This document shows positions 15,892-25,563 of a stretch of DNA of 64,000 bases, one piece after another. The translations under genes and the position numbers were made by a program. Position 1 is the first letter of the stretch. Each line of letters starts with the position of its first letter. Under the pieces are notes generated by a model. The model was given only the letters and a program-made list of their open reading frames with translations, made no database searches and had not been told where the DNA came from. The DNA comes from Rhodonellum psychrophilum GCM71 = DSM 17998 (GTDB taxonomy: Bacteria; Bacteroidota; Bacteroidia; Cytophagales; Cyclobacteriaceae), in the NCBI RefSeq assembly GCF_000381545.1, contig NZ_KB906679.1, positions 1 to 64,000 of the forward strand, in the 5' to 3' direction.

Positions 15892-17220
15892 TTACAACTG
15901 AATCCCGATGAATTTGTCCTTAAGGCTTGGTCTAAAAATCAGCATCAGGTAGGCCCAGTTCTGGTTGTTTTTTGGATTTGGGGCGCTTTGGACAAAGGAA
16001 AAGGTATCCGTTTTGAAAAACTGGCTGTATCCGCTTTGGATAGAAAAAACATCATTCACGACATACCCCAGTGAAAAATCCAGTTGGGTACCAAGGAAAT
16101 CGTCCATTCTTTGCAAGTCTCCGGACACATCAATCCGCAGGACTTTATTGTGGGCAAAAAAGGCATGAAGGTCCCCTTGTAGAAAAAATTTATCGCTGAA
16201 AGCGAGCCTGGAGCGAAGGAAAATGTCCCGCAATCCCACACTTTCATCCAGCGTTTCTTCTCTGTAGAAAAGATCCATGTAGCCATTGAAAAGGTGATTG
16301 GTGCCATACAAAGGGTTGAAAGAACGGTTCTCTTGAAACTCATTACTGGCAGTCCCACTGAGTTGTTCATATCCTGCGGATAGGGTCCATGACTTTCTCT
16401 TTTCGCTGTCAATTGGAAAGGTCTGGTTGAAGGCAAGACTGAAATTATGGGCATTGACTTTTTTTCCCACAGGGTCCTTTCCAAATTGCTGGTAGTGATA
16501 GGCCGAAAACTGGGAATTTCCGGAATTGTATTGTAGGGTCGGGATACCCAACGTTTGCCGGTAATAATTTCCTTTTTGGATCAATACACCGTCGCTGTTG
16601 AACCGATTGAATTCCCTTCCGTCATTCCAAAACAGGGTGGAAAATCGAAATTTACCCCATTTGTTTTCATACCGGACCATCTGGGCGAGTTTGTATTGGT
16701 TGGGCGTGTCAAAGGGACTTTCGAACAGTGCGGCTTTGCTTTGGTTGTAAGCCCCGCCAAAATGCAATTTCATGTCTTCTTTTTCGTGCATCAGCAGCAC
16801 CAAATCGTGCGCCCTTCCCTGTAATTCCCAGTCTTGGTTCCCCAAAAACCTAAAATTATCATAATTAAGCTCCTGGCGGCCGAGTTTGATTTTCCAATTG
16901 TCCGAGATACCCGCCAATGCCCAAGCTTCATGAACGGACAAAAAAGAATCCGTTGACTTGAGTTGCGCAGTGCTTCCCCAAACCCGAACATCCTGGACAC
17001 TCATATAAAAGGTGAATTTTTCCATCTCATAAGTGGCCTGCAATCTTGCACGATGGGCGATGAATGAAAATGGATCTTGGTCGTCCGGAATGAGTCTTCC
17101 GAACCCGTTTCTGAATTCGGCACGCTGGATAATCTGCCCATCGATTTTGAATTGGGCTTGGATATTTTGGGACGAAAGAGAAAGTAAAAAAATCAAACCC
17201 AATAGCGATGGCTTTTTCAT
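15892..17220 (-). CDS. Alginate-export-type outer-membrane porin
   Basis: A 442-residue protein with a signal peptide (MKKPSLLGLIFLLSLSSQNIQA-Q). The body matches the Alginate_exp beta-barrel pattern: FKIDGQIIQRAEFRNGFG, RARLQATYEMEKFTFYMSVQDVR, WKIKLGRQELNYDNFRFLG, and WELQGRAHD, the arginine-lined pore segment typical of AlgE-like porins. These 18-strand outer-membrane channels pass anionic polymers or small organic substrates; in Bacteroidota the true substrate is often unknown. A strong 22-bp palindrome lies 27-48 bases upstream of the start codon and probably binds its regulator. Confidence 0.85.
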   Translation of the reverse strand: MKKPSLLGLIFLLSLSSQNIQAQFKIDGQIIQRAEFRNGFGRLIPDDQDPFSFIAHRARLQATYEMEKFTFYMSVQDVRVWGSTAQLKSTDSFLSVHEAWALAGISDNWKIKLGRQELNYDNFRFLGNQDWELQGRAHDLVLLMHEKEDMKLHFGGAYNQSKAALFESPFDTPNQYKLAQMVRYENKWGKFRFSTLFWNDGREFNRFNSDGVLIQKGNYYRQTLGIPTLQYNSGNSQFSAYHYQQFGKDPVGKKVNAHNFSLAFNQTFPIDSEKRKSWTLSAGYEQLSGTASNEFQENRSFNPLYGTNHLFNGYMDLFYREETLDESVGLRDIFLRSRLAFSDKFFLQGDLHAFFAHNKVLRIDVSGDLQRMDDFLGTQLDFSLGYVVNDVFSIQSGYSQFFKTDTFSFVQSAPNPKNNQNWAYLMLIFRPSLKDKFIGIQL

Positions 17221-17246
17221 GGTGGAAGGGAAATAGGTTCATTTAA

Positions 17247-17268
17247 TTTATAAACAGCTGTTTATAAA
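17247..17268. promoter_or_regulatory. 22-bp perfect palindrome upstream of the porin gene
   Basis: The left arm TTTATAAACAG is followed directly by its exact reverse complement CTGTTTATAAA. It is centred ~37 bases before the porin start codon at 17220 and looks like an operator for a dimeric regulator (TetR or similar). The regulator is not in the window as far as can be seen. Confidence 0.7.
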
Positions 17269-17444
17269 AGCAATAGGCGCAAAAGTATTGTACTCAATTT
17301 ACCCAAAAAATTAAAGAAATTCCCAATGCTTCAAGATTATTCAGGTACCCACAATTGAAAACTTCTAACTTGAGAGGAAATTTCTCATTTCCGATGCCAC
17401 ATGGCAGTGGCGGCTTATGGGCAAAGATTTTGGTCATCTCAAAA

Positions 17445-17460
17445 TATGATTTAAATCATA
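17445..17460. promoter_or_regulatory. CRP/FNR-type palindrome upstream of the unknown gene at 17581
   Basis: TATGATTTAAATCATA is a perfect 16-bp palindrome with the TGAT-N4-ATCA core recognised by FNR/DNR-type regulators. It lies 121 bases before the ATG at 17581; a start of transcription ~41 bases downstream of its centre would leave a leader of ~85 bases. A similar core occurs at 28652-28663. Confidence 0.65.
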
Positions 17461-17580
17461 CCTTTTTGTCTTAAATTAAGGAGCGGGAAATTAGCAAGAG
17501 CAGAAAGGGGGTGATATTTTTGTGCATTGGCGTTGGTTCTCCCGACGATCCTTTTTTGGAATGAAAACAAAAATCTGAAT

Positions 17581-19386
17581 ATGTTGCTTCAAAATGCTCC
17601 CCACAGCTTCCATATACCCGTAATGGGTTTGGGATATACCATTGATACCCCACTTAAAGTTGCAAAATACGGGATTTCTTCCGTGCTGTCGATTATGGAG
17701 GACGGACTGATCGAACAGATGCGGCTTGTTCATAGCCGTAAATTTGACCTTCCATACAAAGTCATTCGGGACACGGAACAGGATTATCGGGCCAGAAGGA
17801 TCACCGCTTACCTGAACATGCTCCATACCATCGTTAACCTCCAAATTGGCAACATGAAAGCCGCTTCCTTTGAGGATGGGGGAGACCTTAATCGTTATTT
17901 TGAACTCCTTCCGGCATCCCATCCCGACAAAGTTTCATATACCCAAATGTTGTCCGCTGATGGCGAGGAGAAAATGAGGCTGCAGTCACTTTTAAGGGAG
18001 AGCATCGTTCCCGGCAGCATTGATGTAAACATCATGACCAAATTGGACAAAACCAATTATGATCAGGAAGGAATTGCTTTGCCACCCGAATTTGCGGATG
18101 CCATGTCGGCGCTGAGGGCTTTTGCCTTGAGTGAATTGAATGGGGCGATGGTTTTCTCGGCGGGTCTGAATCCCAGGCTTTTTGCTTACATGGAGCAGTT
18201 TGAGGATTTTTTTCCCGATGAAAATGGATTTCTCAAAAAGCGCATCGTGCTCAAAGTGAGTGATTATCGCTCTGCACTAATCCAAGGGAAATATTTGGCC
18301 AAGAAAGGCCTATGGGTATCTGAATTTCGAATAGAGTCAGGATTGAACTGTGGTGGACATGCCTTTGCCACCGAGGGAATCCTTCTCGGACCCATCTTGG
18401 AAGAGTTCAAATCCAATCGCGAATCCCTGAATGAACAGCTTTGGGATTCCTGCCAAAATGCACTTGTGGGCAAAGGGAAATTTCAGTTTCCAAAGGAAAT
18501 GAAGGTGAAAGTAACCGTCCAGGGCGGGATCGGCAATGCAAATGAAAACCAGTTTTTGATGAACCATTATGCCTTGGACGGAACAGGTTGGGGAAGTCCA
18601 TTTCTATTGGTGCCGGAAGCCACGAATGTGGATGAAGAAACGCTCCAAAAGTTGATACATGCCAAAAAATCTGACTACTACCTGAGCGACGCCTCTCCTT
18701 TGGGCGTTCCTTTCAACAATCTCCGTACGACCAGCTCCGAAATCCAGCGGAAAGAAAGGATCGACAAAAACAGGCCGGGAAGCCCATGTTACAAGAAATT
18801 TCTGTCGCTGAATACCGAGTTTACAGAAATTCCGATTTGCTCTGCCTCCAGACAATACCAGCATTTAAAGCTGAAACAGTTGTCGGCCGAGTTGGGAAGC
18901 GGAGAAAGTTATGCCAAAGCTGCTGAAAAAGTGATGGAGAAAGATTGTCTTTGTGAAGGTTTGGGGGCTCCGGCACTTCTTGTGAACCAAGTAAACCCGG
19001 CCCGAAACTTAAGGGCAGTGACCATTTGCCCAGGACCAAACTTGGCATATTATTCTGCTGTTTTCAGCTTGAAAGAAATGGTGGACCATATCTATGGCAA
19101 GGCTTCTGTCATGGTGGATGCCGCCCGTCCCCATATGTTTGTCAAAGAACTGGAGCTTTATGTGAGTTACCTGAAAACAGAGATGGAAAAATTCCTCCCC
19201 GAAAAGCCCAAAAAACATGAGGCCTATCTGGATCGATTTCGGAACAATCTTCTTTCGGGAATAGTGTACTACCAAACGCTGATCTCATCGATCAGACCTG
19301 ATGCGGAGGACATGCTGAACCGGATGAAATTGGAAATCCTTGGCTTTCAAAATGAAATTGAAAAACTAAGTGCTGTGGATGCATAA
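17581..19386 (+). CDS. Large conserved-looking protein of unknown function, Cys-rich
   Basis: A 601-residue cytoplasmic protein without signal peptide or membrane helices. The start is placed at the ATG giving MLLQNAPHSF because the preceding 18 codons are poor in protein-like sequence. The N-terminus (HIPVMGLGYTIDTPLKVAKYGISSV) resembles the opening of FMN-binding TIM barrels such as nitronate monooxygenases (G-x-G, then 'a..A..GgigsV'). Cysteines occur in GLNCGGHAF, GSPCYKKF, PICSASRQY, a CLC pair in KDCLCEGLG and VTICPGPN, suggesting a metal or Fe-S site. No family is recognised. It lies behind an FNR-type palindrome and 76 bases before ric, so it may serve in anaerobic or nitrosative metabolism (inference). 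Confidence 0.8.
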   Translation: MLLQNAPHSFHIPVMGLGYTIDTPLKVAKYGISSVLSIMEDGLIEQMRLVHSRKFDLPYKVIRDTEQDYRARRITAYLNMLHTIVNLQIGNMKAASFEDGGDLNRYFELLPASHPDKVSYTQMLSADGEEKMRLQSLLRESIVPGSIDVNIMTKLDKTNYDQEGIALPPEFADAMSALRAFALSELNGAMVFSAGLNPRLFAYMEQFEDFFPDENGFLKKRIVLKVSDYRSALIQGKYLAKKGLWVSEFRIESGLNCGGHAFATEGILLGPILEEFKSNRESLNEQLWDSCQNALVGKGKFQFPKEMKVKVTVQGGIGNANENQFLMNHYALDGTGWGSPFLLVPEATNVDEETLQKLIHAKKSDYYLSDASPLGVPFNNLRTTSSEIQRKERIDKNRPGSPCYKKFLSLNTEFTEIPICSASRQYQHLKLKQLSAELGSGESYAKAAEKVMEKDCLCEGLGAPALLVNQVNPARNLRAVTICPGPNLAYYSAVFSLKEMVDHIYGKASVMVDAARPHMFVKELELYVSYLKTEMEKFLPEKPKKHEAYLDRFRNNLLSGIVYYQTLISSIRPDAEDMLNRMKLEILGFQNEIEKLSAVDA

Positions 19387-19462
19387 AAAGGGGCTTTGAT
19401 TTTCCGTTTTATATGCATTTAATAAAAGTCAAAATCATTTTTATAACTAAAACAAATGTATT

Positions 19463-20197
19463 ATGGTTGATTTCATGCAACTTACCATCGGCGAGATCGT
19501 TGCCAACGATTACAGGGCTGCCACCATTTTTAAATCCTTTGGGATTGACTTCTGCTGTGACGGGCAGAGAACAATTCCGGAAGCGTGTGCGTCCAAACAA
19601 AACGATCCGGAACTATTGATTTCGCTCTTGTATGGCGTCCTAAAAACGGAAAACCATGAGCCTTTCGATTACAATTCCTGGCCGATTGATCTTTTGGCCG
19701 ATTATATCGAAAAAAAGCATCACCGCTATACCCGGGAAAGGATTCCCTTACTGCTCAAATTCTTCAAGAAACTTTCGAAAACCGAGGCGGAACTTTATCC
19801 CGAGATCCAGACAATCCACGAACTTTTCAAAACCTCTGCCGAGGAATTGTTGGTCAGTATGAAAGAGGAGGAAGCTGTTTTGTTTCCCTATATCCGAAAA
19901 ATGATCAAATCCAGTGATGGGAAAAAGAAAATCGGTGAACAGCATTTAGGTATCGCTGAGGCATCGATTCGGAAGATACTCCAAGACCATGCTCAGGAGG
20001 CAAAAATCTTTCGAAAAATAAAAGCCTTGTCCAACAACTTTATGGCGCCAGAAGATGCCTCCAATAGTTTCAATGTCGCTTATACTTTATTAGCCGATTT
20101 CGAAAAAGACCTTCACAAACATTTTCACCTGGAAAACAACATCTTGTTTCCGAAAGCTTTGGAATTCGAAGCCGGATTTCAATCGACTTCCAAATAG
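19463..20197 (+). CDS. ric: Iron-sulfur cluster repair di-iron protein (Ric/YtfE/ScdA)
   Basis: A 244-residue protein. The ScdA_N region (GEIVAND, FKSFGIDFCCDGQRT with C31-C32) is followed by a hemerythrin-like domain with KKHHRYTRE, KEEEAVLFPYI, DHAQEAK and HFHLENNILFPKA, supplying the His/Glu ligands of a di-iron centre. Ric repairs Fe-S clusters damaged by nitric oxide or oxidants and is usually NO-regulated. It follows the unknown Cys-rich protein on the same strand by 76 bases, and an Rrf2 regulator is 700 bases downstream. An alternative start is Met5. Confidence 0.93.
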   Translation: MVDFMQLTIGEIVANDYRAATIFKSFGIDFCCDGQRTIPEACASKQNDPELLISLLYGVLKTENHEPFDYNSWPIDLLADYIEKKHHRYTRERIPLLLKFFKKLSKTEAELYPEIQTIHELFKTSAEELLVSMKEEEAVLFPYIRKMIKSSDGKKKIGEQHLGIAEASIRKILQDHAQEAKIFRKIKALSNNFMAPEDASNSFNVAYTLLADFEKDLHKHFHLENNILFPKALEFEAGFQSTSK

Positions 20198-20894
20198 GAG
20201 GTTCTGGAGATTGGATAGTTTTTGGATTGCTGATTTTCAAAAAGAACAGCATTTCAAAAAACCATCCAATCTGCATTTCAGGGAAGGGAAGATTTGCGTT
20301 CGTTTGTGAACCAGCAAGCACAGATCGGGAGATCGACCTGAAATCCTCGAGGTGGGAAAGATGCCATCGTTTTTCTTGGAAAATGTTGACCCCGAAATAT
20401 GCATTGGCTTTCCCAATGGGGTTGAAGCCCCAAGAAAATCAGGATATTCGAAGAGCCACGGAATTGACCGATTTGGTCAATTTAAAAATTGTAAAGAAAG
20501 GAAGAGGATTAGGCGATTTCAGAAGGCGTAGAATTGGTGCTGCATAGCAGGGGTGCATTGGGATAAGGTCCAACTGTCCTGATTTTTTTGGCTAAATGGT
20601 CTTCCTTCTGTGAAAAAATGAACCGTTTTCTGGGTAGAGATGCCCAAAGAATATAAGAAAATCGGATGGATTGGGGAATCGATAATCCTGAAAATTAGGC
20701 GAACGGCCAAGAGCCGAGTTTCAAGGGGCAACAAATATTACTCAACTTGAATCTTGGAACCGACTTTTTTGTTCACTGACTTGAGGCAATGGATTTTGAT
20801 CTTGTTGGAGGTTTCTTTTAATTTCCGGAAATAAGGATTAATATCACCTTCAAAGAAATGGCCTTTGGCAGATTAATCAAGAACCAAAAAAAAG
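20198..20894. other. Intergenic region with repeat copy E
   Basis: A ~700-base gap between ric and the Rrf2 gene. It contains element copy E (20389-20554). A 106-codon plus-strand frame runs through the repeat and is not regarded as a gene. Sequence just before 20895 should hold the Rrf2 promoter; no palindrome was noticed there. Confidence 0.5.
20389..20554 (+). repeat. Copy E of the ~168-bp intergenic element
   Basis: About 166 bp on the plus strand. It starts ACCCCGAAATATGCATTGG, continues CCCAATGGGGTTGAAGCC and AAGAAAATCAGGATATTC, then TTAGGCGATTTCAG, and ends near GCTGCATAGCAGGGGT. Closest relative in the window is copy D. The right end is more degraded than in A or B. Confidence 0.75.
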
Positions 20895-21335
20895 ATGTTT
20901 TCAAAGACTTGTCAATACGGCATTCGCGCGGTGATTTACGTTTGTTCCAAAAGTAGAAATTCTGAAAGAGTAGGGGTGAAGGAAATCTGTCAGGCAATAG
21001 ATGCCCCTGAATTTTTTACTGGAAAAATATTGCAGATGCTTGCAAAAAACAAAATCATAAGTTCGGCAAAAGGTCCAAATGGAGGGTTTTATATTGATGA
21101 AGATCAAAAAGGGATTGCACTGATCGATATCGTCAAAGCCATTGACGGGGATAATCTTTTTATCGGCTGTGGTTTGGGATTGAATAAATGTTCTGAAATC
21201 AATCCCTGTCCCATGCACCATGAATTCAAGGTGATCCGAGACAATTTGAAAACGATTCTTTCCAATAAAAGCATTTCGGTACTGGCAGAAGAAGTGGAAA
21301 ATGGGAGCGTGACACTCAATAGACTAATCGGCTAA
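20895..21335 (+). CDS. Rrf2-family regulator with three cysteines
   Basis: A 146-residue winged-helix protein with the Rrf2 pattern FSKTCQYGIRAVIYV at the start, a helix-turn-helix with FFTGKILQMLAKNKIISSAKGPNGGF, and Cys92, Cys99 and Cys105 in GCGLGLNKCSEINPCPMH. The Cx6Cx5C set is the Fe-S ligand arrangement seen in NsrR/RsrR-like members, so it may sense nitric oxide or redox state. Ric lies upstream on the same strand, which fits. Its last 12 bases overlap the 3' end of atpG on the opposite strand, so transcripts of the two must converge. Confidence 0.92.
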   Translation: MFSKTCQYGIRAVIYVCSKSRNSERVGVKEICQAIDAPEFFTGKILQMLAKNKIISSAKGPNGGFYIDEDQKGIALIDIVKAIDGDNLFIGCGLGLNKCSEINPCPMHHEFKVIRDNLKTILSNKSISVLAEEVENGSVTLNRLIG

Positions 21336-22244
21336 GGAGTCTTTTTGCTTATTCCTTGGGTCCTTCTTCAAAGCTTCAAATCCCGACATCAAGTCAAACA
21401 GTTCTTCGTCTATATTGCGCTGCCGCATCTGATGGAATTTTTGATGGAGGTCAACCAACATCTCTTCGATGTTTTTTTCTGCTCGCTGCATCGCAGCCAA
21501 ACGGCTTGCATTTTCGCTCGCCAGAGATTCAGCGCAGGCTTTGAACAAGGAAACAAAAAGAAATTCTCGGATAAGGGCTTTTAAGGTGGGTTCTTTTTCG
21601 CCCATCACCTCAGGGATGTTCTTTGAATCCCAGTCAATTTCACCCAGAAGGGTTTTCCACTTTTCATCCAAAGGCAATAATTTTTGCACAATGGGCTGGT
21701 ATCCAATCACTGGTTTGGGCTGGTTATGAAAGATTTGATATTCCTTGGAGGCATCCATATCCTTGTTTTCTTGACTTTCCAATAAGATTTCCCTGACCAA
21801 GGGCGTTATCGCTACCACCGAGTTGGGCACACGAAAAAGCCGTGTAGTCCTGAATCCACCATCGATCAAGCGGAACTGGATGCGTTCACCCACCGCCCAG
21901 ATTTCTTTTTCACCTGGGAAATCCTTGAGGGTTTTTGCCACAAAATCGGCAAGCGTATCATTGAAACCGCCAACCAACCCTTGATCTGAGCCAAAAACAA
22001 TCGCACAGATTGATTTTTGGTGATTTTTTTTAGTTCCGGGGAATTCGTTCGCGATAGTATTTTTTTGCTCCATAAAATAGGCGAAAATCCCCATGTTTAT
22101 CGCCCTATGATAATCTCCCAAGGATTTTACAGACATTTCATATTGGACGATATTGGAAGCGGCCATTGTCTTCATGGTTCTCACGACCGACTTGAGGTCT
22201 TCTGCACTTTCCAGTTTTCGGCTCAAGCTCACCAATGTATCCAT
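21324..22244 (-). CDS. atpG: N-ATPase F1 subunit gamma
   Basis: A 306-residue protein, the central stalk of the F1 motor. The N-terminal helix has the gamma pattern RKLESAEDLKSVVRTMKTMAASNI, the middle domain has AIVFGSDQGLVGGFND, and the C-terminal helix has ASENASRLAAMQRAEKNIEEML. It ends with a longer acidic/basic tail than usual. Last gene of the atpDCQRBEFAG operon; its start codon touches the atpA stop. The 3' end overlaps the Rrf2 gene on the other strand. Confidence 0.93.
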   Translation of the reverse strand: MDTLVSLSRKLESAEDLKSVVRTMKTMAASNIVQYEMSVKSLGDYHRAINMGIFAYFMEQKNTIANEFPGTKKNHQKSICAIVFGSDQGLVGGFNDTLADFVAKTLKDFPGEKEIWAVGERIQFRLIDGGFRTTRLFRVPNSVVAITPLVREILLESQENKDMDASKEYQIFHNQPKPVIGYQPIVQKLLPLDEKWKTLLGEIDWDSKNIPEVMGEKEPTLKALIREFLFVSLFKACAESLASENASRLAAMQRAEKNIEEMLVDLHQKFHQMRQRNIDEELFDLMSGFEALKKDPRNKQKDSLAD

Positions 22245-23794
22245 TATCGAATGTCTTTTTTGGGTTCGAATTCTTCTTTGAAGGAAGAGAGTACTTCTGC
22301 AGCAATCTCCAAGATGGATTGGCGGTCTGCTTCGTTCAGTTTTTTATCGGAGTACAATCGACCCACAAGCGCTCTCGGGAGTTCTTTGGCGCTCATCAAC
22401 AAGGCCTGCTCAGATTCCAACATTCTTTGAAGCGGAATGGAATCAAATAATCCGCTTGTCAAAGCCAACAGGATAAGAATTTGTTCAGGAACAGACATGG
22501 GATGGAATTCTGCCTGTTTGAGTCCTTCTCGGATGCGTTGTCCATGGATGATTTTTTTTCGGGTATCATCATCCAGCCGGGTACCAAATCGGGCAAAACT
22601 TTCCAGTTCCTCAAACTGGGAATAGGCGAGTTTCAGTGTCCCCGTAATCGACCGAAAAACTGGCAATTGGGCCTTTCCACCCACCCGAGAAACAGATTTC
22701 CCGATATCTATCGCAGGCAAAACGCCCATTTCGAATAGCTTGGGAGAGAGAAAAAGTTGTCCATCATTGATGGAGATGAGATTGGTGGGAATATAATCCG
22801 AGATGTTTTGGGCCTCGGTTTCGATGATCGGCAAAGCCGTCAGCGATCCGCCTCCGAGTTCTTCGCTCAAATGGGTGGCTCTTTCCAGTAATTTGGAATG
22901 GATATAAAAAATATCCCCAGGAAAAGCCTCACGACCGGGCGGTCTTCTGAGCAGAAGGGAAAGTTCACGATAAGCCCGTGCATGGTGGGTGAGGTCGTCA
23001 TACACGATGAGCACATCCTGACCACGTTCCATAAAATATTCGGCAATGCTCGTGGCCGCATATGGGGCAATGTATTTTAGACCCGGCGAAGAATTTCCCT
23101 CAGCCACCACGACAAGGGTGTAGTGCATTGCGCCCTTCTCATGCAGTTGTGCGATTACTTTGGCCACCGAAGAGGAGCGTTGCGAAATGGCGCAATACAC
23201 ACAGATCACATTTTTGTCATGCTGGTTGAGGATGGTGTCTATCGCGATGGCGGTCTTACCCGTTTGACGGTCGCCCAAAATCAACTCCCTTTGTCCGCGG
23301 CCAATTGGGATCATCGCATCCACGATTTTCAGCCCGGTCTGCAAGGGGACGGTGACCTCGGCGCGATCCATGATGGCTGGTGCGGGTCTTTGGATGGGGA
23401 GCCTTTTGCTAAATCCAATGTGCCCTTTATCGTCCAAAGGCTTTCCCAAGGGATCGACGACCCTGCCTATCAGTGCTTCCCCAACAGGAATGTCCAACAC
23501 CCGACCGGTTCGTTCTACCTCATCTCCGACATTCAACAGGGAGTCTTCCCCGAGTAGTATCACCCCGATTTCAGTTTCGTCCAGGTTGTAGGCAATGCCA
23601 AAAAGGTCCTTGGGGAACTTTAGCAATTCCTTATAACCAGCTGCCTGAAGTCCTGAAACCCTTACTATACCTGCCGAAACACTCATCACATAACCTACTT
23701 CCCGAGGAGAAAAAGAAGGGACGAAGCTTTCTCTGCCTTTCTTTAATTTGTCAAAGGCATCGGTGATAGACTCTTTTGATTCGGTCGGGGGCAT
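22244..23794 (-). CDS. atpA: N-ATPase F1 subunit alpha
   Basis: A 516-residue subunit. The start is placed at MPPTESKES because its ATG lies one base after the atpF stop; an ATG 28 codons further up would overlap atpF. Seen: beta-barrel start [17 protein letters not shown], Walker [15 protein letters not shown], Walker B-like [34 protein letters not shown], and VSRVGGKAQ. Forms the non-catalytic sites of the F1 hexamer with beta. Part of the N-ATPase operon, in which alpha comes after subunit b, as is typical for this type. Confidence 0.95.
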   Translation of the reverse strand: MPPTESKESITDAFDKLKKGRESFVPSFSPREVGYVMSVSAGIVRVSGLQAAGYKELLKFPKDLFGIAYNLDETEIGVILLGEDSLLNVGDEVERTGRVLDIPVGEALIGRVVDPLGKPLDDKGHIGFSKRLPIQRPAPAIMDRAEVTVPLQTGLKIVDAMIPIGRGQRELILGDRQTGKTAIAIDTILNQHDKNVICVYCAISQRSSSVAKVIAQLHEKGAMHYTLVVVAEGNSSPGLKYIAPYAATSIAEYFMERGQDVLIVYDDLTHHARAYRELSLLLRRPPGREAFPGDIFYIHSKLLERATHLSEELGGGSLTALPIIETEAQNISDYIPTNLISINDGQLFLSPKLFEMGVLPAIDIGKSVSRVGGKAQLPVFRSITGTLKLAYSQFEELESFARFGTRLDDDTRKKIIHGQRIREGLKQAEFHPMSVPEQILILLALTSGLFDSIPLQRMLESEQALLMSAKELPRALVGRLYSDKKLNEADRQSILEIAAEVLSSFKEEFEPKKDIR

Positions 23795-23795
23795 A

Positions 23796-24578
23796 TCAGG
23801 TTTTATCAAAGACTGTTTTCGATTTTTCAATTGCCGTTTCGGCAATGTTTTTTTCCAGCGCATGGAGATATTCGGCAATACTCCAAGCCAATTTGTACCC
23901 CTTGGTAGTCAGCTCAATGCCGCTGACCAATTCGGGGACGGTCTTGAAAAGGAAATGGGCTTGTACACCGATAACCTGAGAGACCGTTTGCTCAATTTCT
24001 TCCCGCTTTTTTTCGGGCAAATCAAATGCGCTCCGAACCAAAATGGGGGTCGAACTGGATTGGAAAGCTTCCAGAAATTGTCTTTTTTCGGCTTCATTTA
24101 GGGTTTTCAACCGGCCTAGGAAGACCTTAATGGTCTGATCTTCCAAATCCATCGAAGCAAGGTCTGACAGCATTTTCTGTGTGATGGCGAAAACTTCCCG
24201 ATGGACTTTCTCTTGGATTTCTTGCTTAAGGGAATGATGTGCTTCCATTGTGGTCTTCACTAACTGGGTACGCATCGTGGAGGCTTCGTTTCTGGCTTCC
24301 TCCAGGAGCTGCAGCCGCTTCTGTTCGGAGTCGTCATGTGCTTTCTTCATCAATTCCATTTTGGCCCTGTCAAAATCCTCGTTTTTGTGGAGAAACAATT
24401 CCTTTTCCTTTTCGGCCTCCTCTTTCTTGGAGGCAGCCTCTTCAAGTTGGGAGGCTATTTTTTTTTCTCGGGCATCGATGGCATTGAGAATGGGTTGGTA
24501 GAGAAATCGCCTGAGCAATCCCACCAAAATGAGGAAATTGAGTATCTGGGCGACAACAGTAAACCAATCGATTTGCAT
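23796..24578 (-). CDS. atpF: N-ATPase subunit b (long form)
   Basis: A 260-residue protein. One N-terminal membrane helix ([21 protein letters not shown]) is followed by a long charged coiled coil (about 35-130). The C-terminal ~100 residues (from about 150) resemble the delta/OSCP-like extension that N-ATPase b subunits carry, which would explain why no separate delta gene (atpH) is present. Peripheral stalk of the enzyme. It sits 18 bases after atpE and 1 base before the atpA start. Confidence 0.92.
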   Translation of the reverse strand: MQIDWFTVVAQILNFLILVGLLRRFLYQPILNAIDAREKKIASQLEEAASKKEEAEKEKELFLHKNEDFDRAKMELMKKAHDDSEQKRLQLLEEARNEASTMRTQLVKTTMEAHHSLKQEIQEKVHREVFAITQKMLSDLASMDLEDQTIKVFLGRLKTLNEAEKRQFLEAFQSSSTPILVRSAFDLPEKKREEIEQTVSQVIGVQAHFLFKTVPELVSGIELTTKGYKLAWSIAEYLHALEKNIAETAIEKSKTVFDKT

Positions 24579-24596
24579 CTTGAAGTGATTTCGTCC

Positions 24597-24860
24597 TTAA
24601 AGAAAATGATTCCAAAATGGGTTGGCAAACACCAAGATCAACGAAAGCACAAAGCAATAGATTGCCGTAGATTCGATCATGGCCAAACCCACGAACAATG
24701 TTCTTGTGATGGTGGGTGCCGCATCGGGTTGCTGCGCAATGGCGGTCAATGCCTGGGAAACCGAGCGGCCTTCGCCAAGGGCAGGAAAGGCGGTTCCGAT
24801 GGCGGTGGTCAATCCAGCTGTAACGATGGAGGCTACTCCGATAAGTGTAAGACTATCCAT
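24597..24860 (-). CDS. atpE: N-ATPase Fo subunit c
   Basis: An 87-residue hairpin of two membrane helices. The start MDSLTLIG is chosen because the ORF upstream of it runs into the end of atpB without helix-like sequence. Helix 2 has GLAMIESTAIY with carboxylate Glu63, Ser64 and Tyr68, the ES...Y pattern of sodium-binding c subunits. Helix 1 has PALGE with Glu30 where Na+ types carry a polar ligand. This supports Na+ (or Na+/H+) rather than strictly H+ translocation, as described for N-ATPases. The C-terminus ends FANPFWNHFL. Confidence 0.95.
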   Translation of the reverse strand: MDSLTLIGVASIVTAGLTTAIGTAFPALGEGRSVSQALTAIAQQPDAAPTITRTLFVGLAMIESTAIYCFVLSLILVFANPFWNHFL

Positions 24861-24888
24861 TTTAATTCTGTTTAGTTGATTATTGAGT

Positions 24889-25563
24889 TTAGGCAATGGC
24901 TTTGATTCTGATGGCTGCGGCAATGTAAACCGTTGCCAAAACGCTGAAAATATAGGCTTGCACAATTCCCGTCAATAAGCCCAGCATACTCATCACCACA
25001 GGGAAAATGAAAGGGGCAATGGTCAAAAGAATGGCGACGATCATGCCACCACTCATGATATTCCCAAACAACCTCACCGCCAGCGCGAGCGTCCGTGAAA
25101 CCTCAGAGATCAGGTTGAAGGGCAGCATGATGAAGGTGGGTTTCAAGTAGCTTTGTAAATAGGCCAGAAGACCGTTTTTCCGAATTCCATAATACGGAAC
25201 CGACAGGAATACACAGATTGCCAAACCGGCAGTAGTGGACAGAGAACCTGTGGGTGCTTGGTAAAAAGGAAAAATCATACAGATATTTGCCAACCCAATG
25301 AAAAGGAACAAGGTCCCGATAAAGGCGATGTATCTCTCCGGTTTTTCCAGGCCGATTTCCTTGATCTGATTGTTGATCATGATGACGATGATCTCAAGGA
25401 TCAATTGCCAGCGGGAAATCCGGATGTCCGATTTTAGGTTTCTGGTGATCCATCCGGAAGAAATGACCATCATCGCCATCAGTGCCCAGGTGGTCACCAT
25501 GGTGAGGTTAATATGGATATATCCATATTCCCAAAAAACCGTTTCGTCAGGACTGAGCTTCAT
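24889..25563 (-). CDS. atpB: N-ATPase Fo subunit a
   Basis: A 224-residue membrane protein with about five or six helices. The conserved segment around the essential arginine reads SRTLALAVRLFGNIMSGG, and the last helix holds GIVQAYIFSVLATVYI, with the usual Q-x-Y-x-F. Its length and the FWEYGYIHINLT start fit the short a subunits of N-ATPases. Its 5' end overlaps the 3' end of atpR by 17 bases. Confidence 0.94.
   Translation of the reverse strand: MKLSPDETVFWEYGYIHINLTMVTTWALMAMMVISSGWITRNLKSDIRISRWQLILEIIVIMINNQIKEIGLEKPERYIAFIGTLFLFIGLANICMIFPFYQAPTGSLSTTAGLAICVFLSVPYYGIRKNGLLAYLQSYLKPTFIMLPFNLISEVSRTLALAVRLFGNIMSGGMIVAILLTIAPFIFPVVMSMLGLLTGIVQAYIFSVLATVYIAAAIRIKAIA

Noticed and set aside
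20227-20547. 106-codon plus-strand frame
   Set aside because: It runs through element copy E; the similar frame in copy D (15583-15771) reflects shared repeat DNA, not a protein family.
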